Assembly: GCF_005503145.1 (NCBI RefSeq)
Contig: NZ_SCNV01000013.1
Coordinates: 1 to 64,000, forward strand
DNA length: 64,000 bases
From: Burkholderia sp. 4M9327F10
Lineage (GTDB): Bacteria; Pseudomonadota; Gammaproteobacteria; Burkholderiales; Burkholderiaceae
Direction of reading: 5' to 3'
Position 1 is the stretch's first letter. Each line of letters opens with the position of its first letter. The translations under genes and the position numbers were made by a program. The notes beneath the pieces are model-generated. The model searched no databases, had not been told where the DNA came from, and worked only from the letters and a program-made list of their open reading frames with translations. Positions 12,579 to 21,597 of this stretch are shown in pieces.

Positions 12579-13460
12579 ATGCTCGCCACCTTCCTCCCTG
12601 CCGTGTTTGTCGTGCTGTGGTCAACGGGCTTTGTGGTCGCCCGCGCGATCACGCCGTTTGCCGATCCCAACCTGTTCCTGCTCGCCCGCTTCGGCGGCAC
12701 CGCGCTGCTGTTCGCGCTTGCCGCAGGGTTCGCGCGCGCTGCGTGGCCGCGCGGACGCGATCTCGTCAAACACCTGTTCGCCGGTGCGCTCCTGCAGGGG
12801 GTTTATCTGGGCGCAGGATATTGGGCCGTTGCGCAAGGGCTGAGCGCGGGCGTGATGGCCTTGCTCGGTGCGCTGCAACCGCTGCTGACGGCCGCCCTCG
12901 CCGCTCCGCTGTTCGGCGAGCGCCTGTCGCGGCGCGGCTGGGCAGGCATGGCGCTGGGACTCGCGGGTGTCGCGCTGGTGCTGCAGCCGAAGCTCGCTGC
13001 GAGCGCGCCCCATCTGCCCCACGCAGAGCAAGGCGGCGCCCCCGGCTGGCTGGTGGTTGGGGTGTCGATTCTCGCGGTCGGGGCGATCACCGCCGGCACG
13101 CTGTTTCAGAAGACCTCCCTCGCCAGCGCCGACCTTCGCAGCGCAAGTGCCGTGCAGAACTTCGGCGCGGCCATTGTCGCGGCGCTGCTTGCGCTCGCGC
13201 TGGGAGAACATCGCTGGGTGGCCTCGCCTACGCTATGGGCGTCGCTCGCATGGGGCATCGTGATGCTCTCGGGCATCGGCGTGACGCTGCTGGTCTGGAT
13301 GGTCCGGCGCGGCGACGCGGCGCGCGCCACCGCGCTGCTGTTTCTGGCGCCGCCGCTGGCCGCGCTCGAGGGATATGTCGGCTTCGGCGAAACCTTGCTG
13401 GCCGTGCAGATTGCCGGCTTCGCCGTGGCATTGCTGGGGGTATTGCTGGCGCGTTCGTAA
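12579..13460 (+). CDS. DMT-superfamily (EamA) transporter
   Basis: The 293-residue inner-membrane protein has about ten hydrophobic helices arranged as two EamA repeats. It opens with LPAVFVVLWSTGFVVAR, the typical first helix of RhaT/YdcZ-type metabolite exporters, and its conserved internal segments include MALLGALQPLLTAALAA. Such proteins export amino acids or related metabolites; the substrate is unknown. It follows the UbiB-like gene after 154 bp and precedes a short tandem repeat. A longer open frame in another phase across this gene lacks family features and is a GC-bias artefact. Confidence 0.88.
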   Translation: MLATFLPAVFVVLWSTGFVVARAITPFADPNLFLLARFGGTALLFALAAGFARAAWPRGRDLVKHLFAGALLQGVYLGAGYWAVAQGLSAGVMALLGALQPLLTAALAAPLFGERLSRRGWAGMALGLAGVALVLQPKLAASAPHLPHAEQGGAPGWLVVGVSILAVGAITAGTLFQKTSLASADLRSASAVQNFGAAIVAALLALALGEHRWVASPTLWASLAWGIVMLSGIGVTLLVWMVRRGDAARATALLFLAPPLAALEGYVGFGETLLAVQIAGFAVALLGVLLARS

Positions 13461-13465
13461 CGCAA

Positions 13466-13510
13466 TGCGAAGCGAAGCAACGCGAAGCGACGCAGCGCGA
13501 AGCGACGCAG
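13466..13510. repeat. 15-bp tandem repeat (about 3 copies)
   Basis: Two exact copies of CGCGAAGCGACGCAG (13481-13495 and 13496-13510) follow one degenerate copy (13466-13480), just after the stop codon of the EamA gene. No function is evident; slippage at a GC-rich 3' end is the simplest explanation. Confidence 0.8.
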
Positions 13511-13616
13511 CGCGACGGCGACTCCCTTGCCGCCATTGTCTCCGTCACCTCCATTGCCTTGGCCACGTCTATTGCCTCAGCCGGATCTATCTCCTCAGCC
13601 GCTCCGGCGCATCGCC

Positions 13617-14630
13617 TCAATCAGCCGTGTCCGCCTTCGCCGGCACTTTCGCAAGGGCCTTGCTGCCCGGCGCCGGCGACCACGCCGGGCGCGTTTTGCG
13701 CTCCGAATCGACCACCACAATGTAGCGGCCCGCCCACGGCGTCACCTGGCGGTCCGTGTGCAGCACCCACAGCGATTTGCCCGACTCCACCAGCGCCTCG
13801 TACTCGGCGTCGAGAATGCCGTAGTGATCGAGGAACACGTTCAGCGACGCGGGAATCCGCACGCAGCCTTTCGAATGGCGGATGCCAAGCAACGGTTCGA
13901 GCTTGTCGGGGTCCGTGGCATGCATCTGGAAACGCATCTGCGACATGCCGCCCTTGCCCCAGCCCCGTTCGCCTTGCGCCCAGCCGAGATCGAAGATGCG
14001 CATGTCACGCTTGCCGTAGCCGCGGATGCCGTTATCGTTCATCGTGCCTTCAGCGCGAAAATCCATGTTGTCGGGGGTATGTTCGAACACGCCGAGCGGC
14101 GTAATGAAATGGTCGAACTCCCCGGGCCGGCCGGTGGCCACCGGCGACGCCCCGATCATGACCCACGCGTCGGCCGGCGTCGGGCGGAAATAGATAAAGA
14201 GCGCCTGGACGTTGGCGTTGCGGTCCACCAGCACCACGTACTCGCCCGACAGATTGCCGAGCTGAGCCTGTTCAAGCGTGGCCTGGAGACGTTCGCCATA
14301 CTCCTGTTGCGCGGCTGCCGGCACTTTCAGACGGCGCGTGACGTCCTGGGCGAAGACCGCGCGCAACAGAAGCGCCCGATGCGGATCGACCACACCTGAT
14401 GCGTCCGGGGCCGCGACGGCGGAGGCGGTGACATCAACTGGCGCAGCGGCCTCGGACTTCTGCGCCCCAGCCGCAAAAGCCGTCCCGCACGATAACGCCA
14501 ATAATGCGGCAATCAATGCCCAGTTTATATTTCCGATGCGTAGCACCCTGAGAGCGCTGTTTCGATTGATTCCAGCCCATTGAATATTTCCGGGTTGCGC
14601 AAGCGGGTCAAGCCGTTTCTTCTGATTCAT
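13617..14630 (-). CDS. L,D-transpeptidase (YkuD) family protein
   Basis: The 337-residue protein has a membrane anchor or signal segment at about residues 36-55 (NWALIAALLALSCGTAFA) and a YkuD catalytic domain. Its active-site motif HSKGCVRIP gives His252 and the nucleophile Cys256, and a second conserved His236 lies in MHATDP. Such enzymes form or edit 3-3 cross-links in peptidoglycan or attach proteins to it, working in the periplasm. I prefer the ATG at 14630 (MNQKKR); an ATG five codons upstream is possible. It stands alone between convergent and divergent neighbours. Confidence 0.85.
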   Translation of the reverse strand: MNQKKRLDPLAQPGNIQWAGINRNSALRVLRIGNINWALIAALLALSCGTAFAAGAQKSEAAAPVDVTASAVAAPDASGVVDPHRALLLRAVFAQDVTRRLKVPAAAQQEYGERLQATLEQAQLGNLSGEYVVLVDRNANVQALFIYFRPTPADAWVMIGASPVATGRPGEFDHFITPLGVFEHTPDNMDFRAEGTMNDNGIRGYGKRDMRIFDLGWAQGERGWGKGGMSQMRFQMHATDPDKLEPLLGIRHSKGCVRIPASLNVFLDHYGILDAEYEALVESGKSLWVLHTDRQVTPWAGRYIVVVDSERKTRPAWSPAPGSKALAKVPAKADTAD

Positions 14631-14875
14631 CGTGTAATTGAGCAAACCTGCTTATCATTGACCGTTCGACGGTTCATGCTGAATACATCTGAACACGATC
14701 TTACTAAGCACACTGGCTTCTGTCGATCATCGCCCAGCCGGATACCAGCGAACTGGGCTGCGAATATCGGACATTGATGTGACGCGGTACCAACGGATTT
14801 AAATTCAAATGCCGGACGCATTTAAACTTGCCGATCCTTGGTAAGGCAAATGCACAACAACTGCAGAGGAAGAAA

Positions 14876-15727
14876 ATGATTCAACACGATTCGGCCGAAC
14901 GCCAACGGCGCATTGCCGCGGAGATGCATATCAGTGACGAATTCGTTGCCGAGCAGGAGATCGAGCGGCGCATCGGCTTCCTCGCGCAGTATCTGCAGGC
15001 GAGCGGCCTGAAGACTTACGTGCTCGGCATTAGCGGGGGTGTCGATTCGACCACTGCCGGGCGCCTCGCGCAGCTTGCCGTCGAGCGCCTGCGCTCGCAG
15101 GGATACGAAGCGCGCTTCGTTGCGGTGCGCCTGCCCTACGGCGTCCAGCAAGACGAGGCGGACGCGCAGCAAGCCCTCGCCTTCATTCGCGCCGACGAAA
15201 ACCTGACCATCGACGTGAAGCCCGCCGCCGATGCCATGCTCGCCTCGCTGCACGCAGCCGGCATGCCGTTCTCCGGCGCGGCACAGGAGGACTTCGTGCA
15301 TGGCAACATCAAGGCGCGCCAGCGCATGATCGCGCAGTACGCGGTGGCGGGAGCGCGGGCCGGCGTGGTGATCGGCACCGACCACGCGGCCGAATCGGTG
15401 ATGGGCTTCTTCACCAAGTTCGGCGACGGCGGCGCCGATGTGCTGCCGCTTGCGGGCCTCAACAAGCGCCGCGTGCGCGCCGTCGCCCGTGCCTTAGGCG
15501 CGCCCGAGGCACTCGCCCACAAGGTTCCGACGGCGGACCTGGAAATGTTGCGCCCGCAACGTCCCGACGAGGATGCGTATGGCATCCCTTACGACGCGAT
15601 CGATGATTTCCTGGAGGGTAAGCCGGTTGCCGATCCGGTTCGCGATGTTGTTCTGCGTTTCTATGAGAACACACGCCACAAGCGGGCGCTGCCGTACACG
15701 CCGTTCGACTGGCCAGTGCAGTCGTGA
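14876..15727 (+). CDS. nadE: Ammonia-dependent NAD+ synthetase
   Basis: The 283-residue enzyme amidates nicotinic acid adenine dinucleotide to NAD+ with ATP and ammonia, the last step of NAD biosynthesis. The PP-loop GISGGVDST spans residues 51-59, and family motifs such as [20 protein letters not shown] and [12 protein letters not shown] are intact. It lacks a glutaminase domain, and the length matches the E. coli type. The start at 14876 is supported by GAGGA six bases upstream; an upstream in-frame ATG at 14828 would add 16 residues without a good ribosome site. Confidence 0.95.
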   Translation: MIQHDSAERQRRIAAEMHISDEFVAEQEIERRIGFLAQYLQASGLKTYVLGISGGVDSTTAGRLAQLAVERLRSQGYEARFVAVRLPYGVQQDEADAQQALAFIRADENLTIDVKPAADAMLASLHAAGMPFSGAAQEDFVHGNIKARQRMIAQYAVAGARAGVVIGTDHAAESVMGFFTKFGDGGADVLPLAGLNKRRVRAVARALGAPEALAHKVPTADLEMLRPQRPDEDAYGIPYDAIDDFLEGKPVADPVRDVVLRFYENTRHKRALPYTPFDWPVQS

Positions 15728-15738
15728 GACCGCAGCGC

Positions 15739-16005
15739 TCAGTGAGCGGGCGGCTGATGTTCGCGGAACAGTTCACCGCTCGCAAGCAGCGCAACGCCGC
15801 CGAGATGCTTGCCCTGTAATTGCCTTGCGATCACCTCGCCGACATAAGGGCCGTCCGCCGCCAGTTCGACCAGCGCATACGCCGTCGGCGTGCCAATCTC
15901 GTGGACCGTTATGCTTTTCGCGTAATGCCCCAGTTCATGCGAGAGAAAATCGTGCACTTGCTGCTCGGAGCACGATTCGGCGATGTTCCAGACGAACAGG
16001 TTCAT
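15739..16005 (-). CDS. RRM-like small RNA-binding protein
   Basis: The 88-residue protein can be read as a single RNA-recognition motif. Residues 2-7 (NLFVWN) match RNP2, and the TAYALVEL segment near residues 40-47 matches the RNP1 strand, although it lacks one of the usual aromatic residues. The helix-strand end (IARQLQGKHLGG) is also typical. Bacterial RRM proteins of this size bind RNA, but this one is divergent. It is convergent with nadE (11 bp apart) and lies 12 bp after a putative small membrane protein. The function is not established. Confidence 0.65.
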   Translation of the reverse strand: MNLFVWNIAESCSEQQVHDFLSHELGHYAKSITVHEIGTPTAYALVELAADGPYVGEVIARQLQGKHLGGVALLASGELFREHQPPAH

Positions 16006-16017
16006 GGTGGCAACACC

Positions 16018-16230
16018 TCAGCTTGCGCGGCGGACCGGCTGCAGGCTCGCGCGCGGTTTCGCCTGCGTAGCAATGGCGGCAAGGATAACTGCGGCCCCGA
16101 GTAGAGCCGATGACAGATATAAGGCAATCACTTGAAAATCTCCCTTCCAGTTTCGTCCTGTTATCAGCATACGCAGAATCGACGCGCAGACAAATACCCA
16201 TGCACACGCTCTTTGAGTGAGCGGCGGCAT
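16018..16230 (-). CDS. Putative small membrane protein
   Basis: A 70-codon frame that contains a convincing hydrophobic helix at residues 33-56 (ALYLSSALLGAAVILAAIA), followed by a short basic tail. It ends 12 bp before the RRM-like gene on the same strand. An internal ATG at 16170 would give a 50-residue protein with the helix intact and may be the true start. No family is recognised, and a chance open frame cannot be excluded. Confidence 0.4.
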   Translation of the reverse strand: MPPLTQRACAWVFVCASILRMLITGRNWKGDFQVIALYLSSALLGAAVILAAIATQAKPRASLQPVRRAS

Positions 16231-16296
16231 GCTGAAAAAAGCGCGAGGGAGACCGGGGGAAACGAGGTAACGGGGAAACAGTCTAATCGGGGATTC

Positions 16297-16326
16297 GCGG
16301 ACTGACGCACGTCAGTCCGCTTTTTT
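16297..16326 (+). terminator. Rho-independent terminator on the plus strand
   Basis: A perfect 10-bp stem (GCGGACTGAC, 16297-16306, pairing with 16311-16320) with a 4-base loop is followed directly by six T residues (16321-16326). The polarity is plus strand, although all annotated genes between nadE and 18998 are on the minus strand. It could end readthrough from nadE or an unannotated plus-strand transcript. Confidence 0.85.
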
Positions 16327-16396
16327 CTGGCCCGGCGATGCAGCGGGTTATCGCATACCCCGCACCCGTGGCATTGCCTCAGCCACGTCCTCTATT

Positions 16397-17047
16397 TCAC
16401 GGGCCAGTATCGCGGCCACCGGTGGCCACGTTGACGCCGCTCGCGTCACAGGAGCTACGGCCAAAACCCGCGTAAGCCGCCGACCAGTTGCCGGCAATCG
16501 TCGCCTGTGCGTCGCTCAGGCTCATCTTTCCCGCGCAGACGCAGTGTTTCAGATGCACGACAAAGCGCGACTTGCGGCGCTCGCCGCTCGCGCCCGCCCA
16601 CGGCAGCAGATCGAGATTGGCCGGCGCGTCGGGCGAGCCGCCCAGCAAAACCGGCACGCGCCGGTCGACCGCATAATCGGTGCCATCTTCCGGATCAATG
16701 CCGTGCTGAGCCAGCAAGCGCTCCTTGTGCGCCATCATCACGTCGAAGGGCGGCGACACGGCGTCGGCATAGTCGGGACGGCAGATCGTCTCGGCAATCG
16801 ACTGCTGGGTCACGCGCTCGTCGAGCATCGCCGCATCCTGCGCGGCCGCCTGGCCGGCCCGCAGTCCGGCAACCGCCCCCAGCATGACCACCATGCCGAT
16901 CCGCACCACGCGCACCACCTGCACTGCCCGCACTGCCCGTGCGGCTGGTACGGTGCCGAGGCGATAAGCGCCATTCGACGCGCAACCGGTACTCGATTTT
17001 CCGCTGCGCAGCGGTGCGCCACGCTTGCCTGCCTTTGCTGGATTCAT
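16397..17047 (-). CDS. HNH-like exported protein (degenerate motif)
   Basis: The 216-residue protein has a hydrophobic export or anchor segment near residues 48-68 (VRIGMVVMLGAVAGLRAGQA). Behind it is a domain related to the small HNH-type domain seen in secreted proteins (YAVDRRVPVLLGG, NLDLLPW, GERRKSR, LKHCVCAG). In relatives the first signature usually contains Asp-His; here the His position reads Arg, so metal-dependent nuclease activity is doubtful. The start at 17047 (MNPAKAG) avoids a Cys-rich upstream stretch reaching 17107. The Val/Arg-rich run at 39-49 comes from a short internal DNA repeat. It precedes the S10 peptidase gene region with no clear operon. Confidence 0.55.
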   Translation of the reverse strand: MNPAKAGKRGAPLRSGKSSTGCASNGAYRLGTVPAARAVRAVQVVRVVRIGMVVMLGAVAGLRAGQAAAQDAAMLDERVTQQSIAETICRPDYADAVSPPFDVMMAHKERLLAQHGIDPEDGTDYAVDRRVPVLLGGSPDAPANLDLLPWAGASGERRKSRFVVHLKHCVCAGKMSLSDAQATIAGNWSAAYAGFGRSSCDASGVNVATGGRDTGP

Positions 17048-17300
17048 ACTTCGGCGCGCCAGGTCCTGGCGCGCAATGGTTAAATTCGCCAGACAATTAA
17101 AACACATTCACTCTGTAAGAGGAAAATTCAGCCTGCATGGACCGGGTATTTGAGGCAGCCGGCGGGCAGACTCAGGAAGAATTGACCGATGCGCCTCGCG
17201 GCCCCGCTCGGAGCACGCGGCGAGGCGCAGGTCGCCCCGGCCGGCGGCCGGGGTTGCACCCTGCCGCAGCCGGCCTCCTGTGCCTGCCATCCGAACTAAC

Positions 17301-17336
17301 CCGGCTAACCCCGCCACTCCGGCTAACCCCGCCGCG
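17301..17336. repeat. 18-bp direct repeat downstream of S10 peptidase gene
   Basis: CCGGCTAACCCCGCC occurs twice at 18-bp spacing (17301 and 17319), ending just before the peptidase stop codon at 17343. A weaker half copy lies upstream. The 295-bp spacer 17048-17342 otherwise shows no gene. Confidence 0.7.
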
Positions 17337-17342
17337 TCTACG

Positions 17343-18998
17343 CTAACTTGGCCGGCGCGCCTGCAAATCGCGAATCCGGCTCAACGCCGCCGGATTCGAC
17401 ACCGCCGCGTCATACATCTTCGTCAAATCCGCTTTGAGCGCAGTGCGCGAGCCGCCGTCGAGATAGACCATGTGCCCCGACGGATAGAAGCGCGCGGACA
17501 GGTTCTGGCGCACCTGCGGACTGACGAGCGGCATCTGCTGCAGGTCGATGACCGTCTGGTAGAACGGCGTGACGAAATCGTAAAAGCCGTTCGCCGAGAG
17601 CACCTTCAGGTCGACATTGAGCGCCATCACCGCGGCAAGGTCACCGGCGGTGTAGAGAATCACGTTGCCTTTCGCGTCTACGCCCTTTTGCGCGCCAGTC
17701 GGGTCGATATGGCTGAAATCCCAGTACTGGAACGCCTGGTCGTTCAGGTCGGTGAACGACGAGTTCGACGTGTACAGCAACTGCTCGTTGAGATAGACGT
17801 TCCACATGGTCGTGTAGACGCCCGTCACCGCCGTCATGGTCGGGTCGTTGCCGCCGGAATTCGGATCGATCTTCCCCGCAATGCCGGTGTCGACCGCGGT
17901 CACGCGCCCGTCATACTCCCCGAGCGCGAGCCCTTTCGACTTCAGCAAGGTAGTCAGAAACAGCGAGTTGCCGCGGCTGTCGTACGCGGCAATATCGAGG
18001 CTCCACGCGAGCAAGGTGGCTTTGTCGATGCCGGTGTATTCGCTGAGCTTTTCGACCGTGGCGTTATCCGTAGCCGGCACTTTGCGCAAGGCGGCCAGAT
18101 AGTCGGTGCGCGAGAACTGGGCGACTTCTTCGGCAAACGCGCCGAGATCGGTCGGGGTGGGCGCGACGCCGAGCTTCTTGTGATACCAGGCGTCGGCCGC
18201 AGCCGTGGGTAGCGCGCCTACCGGGTTGCCGGACTGCGTGTAGTCGAGAATCGACGACTGCAGCGTGACCCCGTTCAGATCGACCCCGTCTTCGTGCAGC
18301 ATGTAAGCCAGCACGCAACTGCGCGCAGTGCCGTACGACTCGCCATACAGAAACTTCGGCGAGTTCCAGCGGTTGTTCTTGGTCAGGAAGCGCTTGATGA
18401 ACTGCTTGATCGAGGTGGCGTCCTGGTCGACGCCCCAGAAATCGCGGTTCTTGTTGGGCGCAATCGCCGCCGAATAACCCGTGCCGATCGGATTGATGAA
18501 CACCAGATCGCTCTTGTCGAGCAGGCTGTCAGGATTGTCTTCCAGCGAATATGGCGCGGGCGGCGTAAAGCTCGGCATGGCCGTCTTGATGCGGCGCGGC
18601 GCAAACGAGCCCAGCAGCACGAAGACCGACGACGAACCCGGGCCGCCGTTATAGAAAAACGTAACCGGGCGGGTCTCTTCCGTCTGGTTGTCCTCCGTGA
18701 ACGCCACGTAAAACATCTTGGCGTTGGGCTGGGAACTGCTCGAATCGACCGTCACCAGATGGCCGGCCGTCGCGGTATAGGCAATCTTGCGTCCGCCGAT
18801 CACGATCGAGTGCTTCGTAATGGCGGCGTTCTCGGTCGTGTCGGTGACGGAATCATTGGGTCCATTACCGTATGCGACCGGATCGAAAAACGGCTGGTTT
18901 CCCGAGGGGTGCGCCGCCTTCGCGGCCGCCCCGGCGGGAGCAGCATGTGAATTGTGAGACGACTGCGGACTGCCAGAAGCTGACTCGGTGTTCGTCAT
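17343..18998 (-). CDS. Peptidase S10 (serine carboxypeptidase) family protein
   Basis: The 551-residue protein has the S10 core motifs: NGGPGSSS at 117-124 (oxyanion hole), the nucleophile Ser221 in YGESYGTAR, the Asp in GFYDFVTPF, and the His in YPSGHMVYLD near the C-terminus. These acid-active alpha/beta-hydrolases remove C-terminal residues. The N-terminal 35 residues are Ser/Ala-rich and hydrophilic rather than a normal Sec signal, so how it reaches an acidic compartment is unclear. It lies 136 bp downstream of the S53 peptidase gene on the same strand, so the two may be expressed together. Confidence 0.9.
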   Translation of the reverse strand: MTNTESASGSPQSSHNSHAAPAGAAAKAAHPSGNQPFFDPVAYGNGPNDSVTDTTENAAITKHSIVIGGRKIAYTATAGHLVTVDSSSSQPNAKMFYVAFTEDNQTEETRPVTFFYNGGPGSSSVFVLLGSFAPRRIKTAMPSFTPPAPYSLEDNPDSLLDKSDLVFINPIGTGYSAAIAPNKNRDFWGVDQDATSIKQFIKRFLTKNNRWNSPKFLYGESYGTARSCVLAYMLHEDGVDLNGVTLQSSILDYTQSGNPVGALPTAAADAWYHKKLGVAPTPTDLGAFAEEVAQFSRTDYLAALRKVPATDNATVEKLSEYTGIDKATLLAWSLDIAAYDSRGNSLFLTTLLKSKGLALGEYDGRVTAVDTGIAGKIDPNSGGNDPTMTAVTGVYTTMWNVYLNEQLLYTSNSSFTDLNDQAFQYWDFSHIDPTGAQKGVDAKGNVILYTAGDLAAVMALNVDLKVLSANGFYDFVTPFYQTVIDLQQMPLVSPQVRQNLSARFYPSGHMVYLDGGSRTALKADLTKMYDAAVSNPAALSRIRDLQARRPS

Positions 18999-19134
18999 GA
19001 TCGCTCCGTCGAATTCGTTTTACGTCGTTTTTGTCATGTGGGCGCCATCGAGGCGCTGTCTCAAGCCATGCACCACTCTGCCATGCAACCTGTCACAAGC
19101 AGGCGCCGGGGTCGCCGCGCACCTGCTCGCAAGA

Positions 19135-20694
19135 CTATAGTGCCGCCGCGATCTTCTGACCATTGGGGCTGCCAAGCCCGGTGCACGCGTCCCAACCCGG
19201 CGAGGCTTCATATCCGCCGTTGTTGCCTTGCGTGATGTCGTTAAAGGCACTCGGCGCGGTATAGAGTTTCGGGTTGATAAAGCCGACCGGCGAGCCCTTG
19301 GCGGCATTGATGCGTGCAATCAGCGCCGCCCAGAGCGGCGCCACCGCGCTCGTACCGCCCACGACAGTCTGGGAACCGTCGATCAGCACATCGTAGCCTG
19401 TGACCGGCGACGCATCGCCCGCCACGTCAGGCACGCCGCGCCCGGTGAGCGGCGTTTGCACGCCCTCGATGCTGGTGGAAAAAAGGCCTTGCTGCCAGGC
19501 CGGCACGGCAAACGCCGTGCTCACGCCGCCGCCGCTGGCGCCGCCCTGGGTGCCGTCGTTCCACACCACCTCCTGGGTAATGGTTTGCCCCGAAGCGGTG
19601 AGCCTCGTGCCGCCGCAAGCCAGCACGTAAGGACTCGAGGCCGGAAAATCCACCACGTTGGTGCTGCTCGAACCGTCGGTCGAGCCGCTGTCGCCCGAGG
19701 CCACGCAGACTGTCACGCCCATGGTCGCGGCGGACTGCAGGACGCTGTTGAAAGCCTGCTGCGACTGCGCGGTCCACGACGTCTCCGGGCCGCCCCAGCT
19801 GATCGAAATGACCGATGGCTTGTTGGTTGTATCGTGCACCGCGCGGCTCACCGCATCGATGAAACCCGTGTCGGTGTTGGTGGTGAAATACACCGCGATT
19901 TTCGCGCCCGGCGCGACTGCGCCGACCACCTCGACGTCGAGCGTGACCTCGCCGTCCGGGCCGCTCGGGTCGCCGGTGGGCTTGTTCTTGCCCTTGTCCA
20001 CGCCCACGGCGACTACGGTAGGCGCGCTCACGCCAAGACCCGAAAAATAGGTATTCAGATCGGAGGCCTCATAGCCGCCGCCAAGTTCGATGATGCCGAC
20101 ACACTCTCCTGTGCCGTCGCCTTGCGGGTACTGATACAGCGCGGCAACCTGCAATGGCGTAAACGCGCCCGACTGTGGCGCGGTGGCCGGATGGAACGGC
20201 GGCCGGATGCGGAAATGCGGACGCGCCTGCGGACGGTTGTCCAGCCCGAGCACAGCCGTGACGATGCCCGACAGGTTGTCGGGCACGGAGATGACGCCGG
20301 TACGGCCGCGGTACTGGCCGATCGAATGATGCTCGTAGTGCTGCAGCTCGACGTTGAACGCGCTTTGAAACTGCGCGATCGTGCCACCCAGCACAACCGT
20401 GCGCGAGGCCGGATCTTCGCGCACCACAGTGAGACCGGCCTGGGCCGCGAACGCCTTGACCTTCGCGACGTCTTCTGCCGCCGCGCCGAACTCCTTGGCA
20501 AAGGCTTCGCGCGACAGCGGCTTGACACCTGGATCGCCTGCTTCGATCTTGCCAAGCAACGCATCGAACTGTGCCTGCGCCGGGCGGCGCAGGACGACGT
20601 GGACTTCGATCCGCTCTGACGGATCGCAATGCCCGATGAGTTTTGAACCTTCCGCTACCGCTCGCTCACTTCCTTGCAGGGGATGCTTGGCCAT
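19135..20694 (-). CDS. Sedolisin-family (S53) serine-carboxyl peptidase, kumamolisin-like
   Basis: The 519-residue protein has an N-terminal activation prodomain (residues 1 to about 170) and a sedolisin catalytic domain. The catalytic residues are visible: Glu249 and Asp253 (E-x3-D in DGEVTLDVE), Asp335 in ASGDSGSTD (oxyanion), and nucleophile Ser449 in VGGTSAVAP. C-terminal Asp487 and Asp502 fit the calcium site. Such enzymes are acid-active endopeptidases processed by self-cleavage. No signal peptide is seen. The start is chosen at 20694, ten bases after AGGAG; an ATG at 20703 lies only one base after AGGAG and is a less likely alternative. The S10 peptidase gene follows. Confidence 0.92.
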   Translation of the reverse strand: MAKHPLQGSERAVAEGSKLIGHCDPSERIEVHVVLRRPAQAQFDALLGKIEAGDPGVKPLSREAFAKEFGAAAEDVAKVKAFAAQAGLTVVREDPASRTVVLGGTIAQFQSAFNVELQHYEHHSIGQYRGRTGVISVPDNLSGIVTAVLGLDNRPQARPHFRIRPPFHPATAPQSGAFTPLQVAALYQYPQGDGTGECVGIIELGGGYEASDLNTYFSGLGVSAPTVVAVGVDKGKNKPTGDPSGPDGEVTLDVEVVGAVAPGAKIAVYFTTNTDTGFIDAVSRAVHDTTNKPSVISISWGGPETSWTAQSQQAFNSVLQSAATMGVTVCVASGDSGSTDGSSSTNVVDFPASSPYVLACGGTRLTASGQTITQEVVWNDGTQGGASGGGVSTAFAVPAWQQGLFSTSIEGVQTPLTGRGVPDVAGDASPVTGYDVLIDGSQTVVGGTSAVAPLWAALIARINAAKGSPVGFINPKLYTAPSAFNDITQGNNGGYEASPGWDACTGLGSPNGQKIAAAL

Positions 20695-20998
20695 AGTTTC
20701 CATACTCCTCGGTGCACAGCCCTGAGGCTGCGCGTTGATCCCGGCGGACGCGCGCCGCGTGACGCAACAAGGGTGCGGCACAACCCGCGCGGGTGACTGG
20801 TTGCTGGACATCGTCAAGCCGTCCGACAAATCCATTCAAACACAGTTCCAACGCGCACAACAGTTGTCCAGATGGCCAGGTCAACGCATGCGTCACACAG
20901 GTCGCGCTATGATGCTCGAGCGGCAAACCTGCCGTTGCAATGGCCCGTGCGCAAACCTGCACGAGCCGAAGAATCCGAGTGAATCTGAGGAACGTTCC
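20695..20998. promoter_or_regulatory. Divergent spacer between S53 peptidase and DUF1993 genes
   Basis: About 304 bp separate the two start codons. An in-frame extension of the DUF1993 frame runs through it but shows no family sequence. GAGGA eight bases before the ATG at 20999 marks the DUF1993 ribosome site. I see no distinct operator. Confidence 0.5.
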
Positions 20999-21505
20999 AT
21001 GTCCATTTCGATGTATGAAGCCTCCGTGCCCGTGCTGGTGCGCGGCCTGACCTGCCTGCAAGCCATTCTCGGCAAGGCCGAAGCCCATGCTGCCGAAAAG
21101 CAGATCGACCCGTCCGTGTTCACCGGCGCCCGGCTCTTCCCGGACATGCTGCCGCTCGTGCGCCAGGTCTATATCGCCACGGACACGTCCAAGGGTTGCG
21201 CGGCGCGCCTCGCCGGCGTGGAGCCGCCGAAGTACGACGACGTCGAGGTGACGTTCGAAGAGCTGCAGGCCCGCATTCAGAAAACGATTGATTACCTGAA
21301 GGAATTCAAGCCGGAGCAGATCGACGGTTCGGAAGAGCGCGCAGTCACGCTGAAGATGCGCACCGGGCCGGTGGAGTTCACGGGCAAGAACTATCTGCTG
21401 CAGTTCGCGTTGCCGAACTTCTACTTCCACGTGACGACCGCGTACGACATCCTGCGCCATAACGGTGTCGAACTCGGCAAGCTCGACTACCTCGGCGGCC
21501 GCTGA
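20999..21505 (+). CDS. DUF1993 family protein
   Basis: The 168-residue cytosolic protein matches the DUF1993 family, which has a DinB-like four-helix-bundle layout. It has the typical N-terminus (MYEASVPVLVRGLTCL), a central LPLVRQVYIATD segment, and the conserved C-terminal NFYFHVTTAYDILRHNGVELGK. The catalytic role of the family is unknown. The start at 20999 is supported by TGAGGA upstream and by family length. It is transcribed away from the peptidases and stands alone. Confidence 0.88.
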   Translation: MSISMYEASVPVLVRGLTCLQAILGKAEAHAAEKQIDPSVFTGARLFPDMLPLVRQVYIATDTSKGCAARLAGVEPPKYDDVEVTFEELQARIQKTIDYLKEFKPEQIDGSEERAVTLKMRTGPVEFTGKNYLLQFALPNFYFHVTTAYDILRHNGVELGKLDYLGGR

Positions 21506-21597
21506 GCGCCGAGTCGGCGTACAGCACGCGCAGCTCACGCAAAGAGCAACACTAGCCGCCGTTCGCCACGGCGGTTCTTGCCGTAGCGCTCAAACGT

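Noticed and set aside
13461..13616. Possible CRISPR-like array after the EamA gene
   Set aside because: The repeats are only 15 bp, contiguous, without unique spacers and without cas genes. A simple tandem repeat.
12467..14104. 545-codon plus-strand open frame across the EamA and L,D-transpeptidase genes
   Set aside because: Very Arg/Ala-rich product without domains, spanning two real genes in opposite orientations. A GC-bias artefact.
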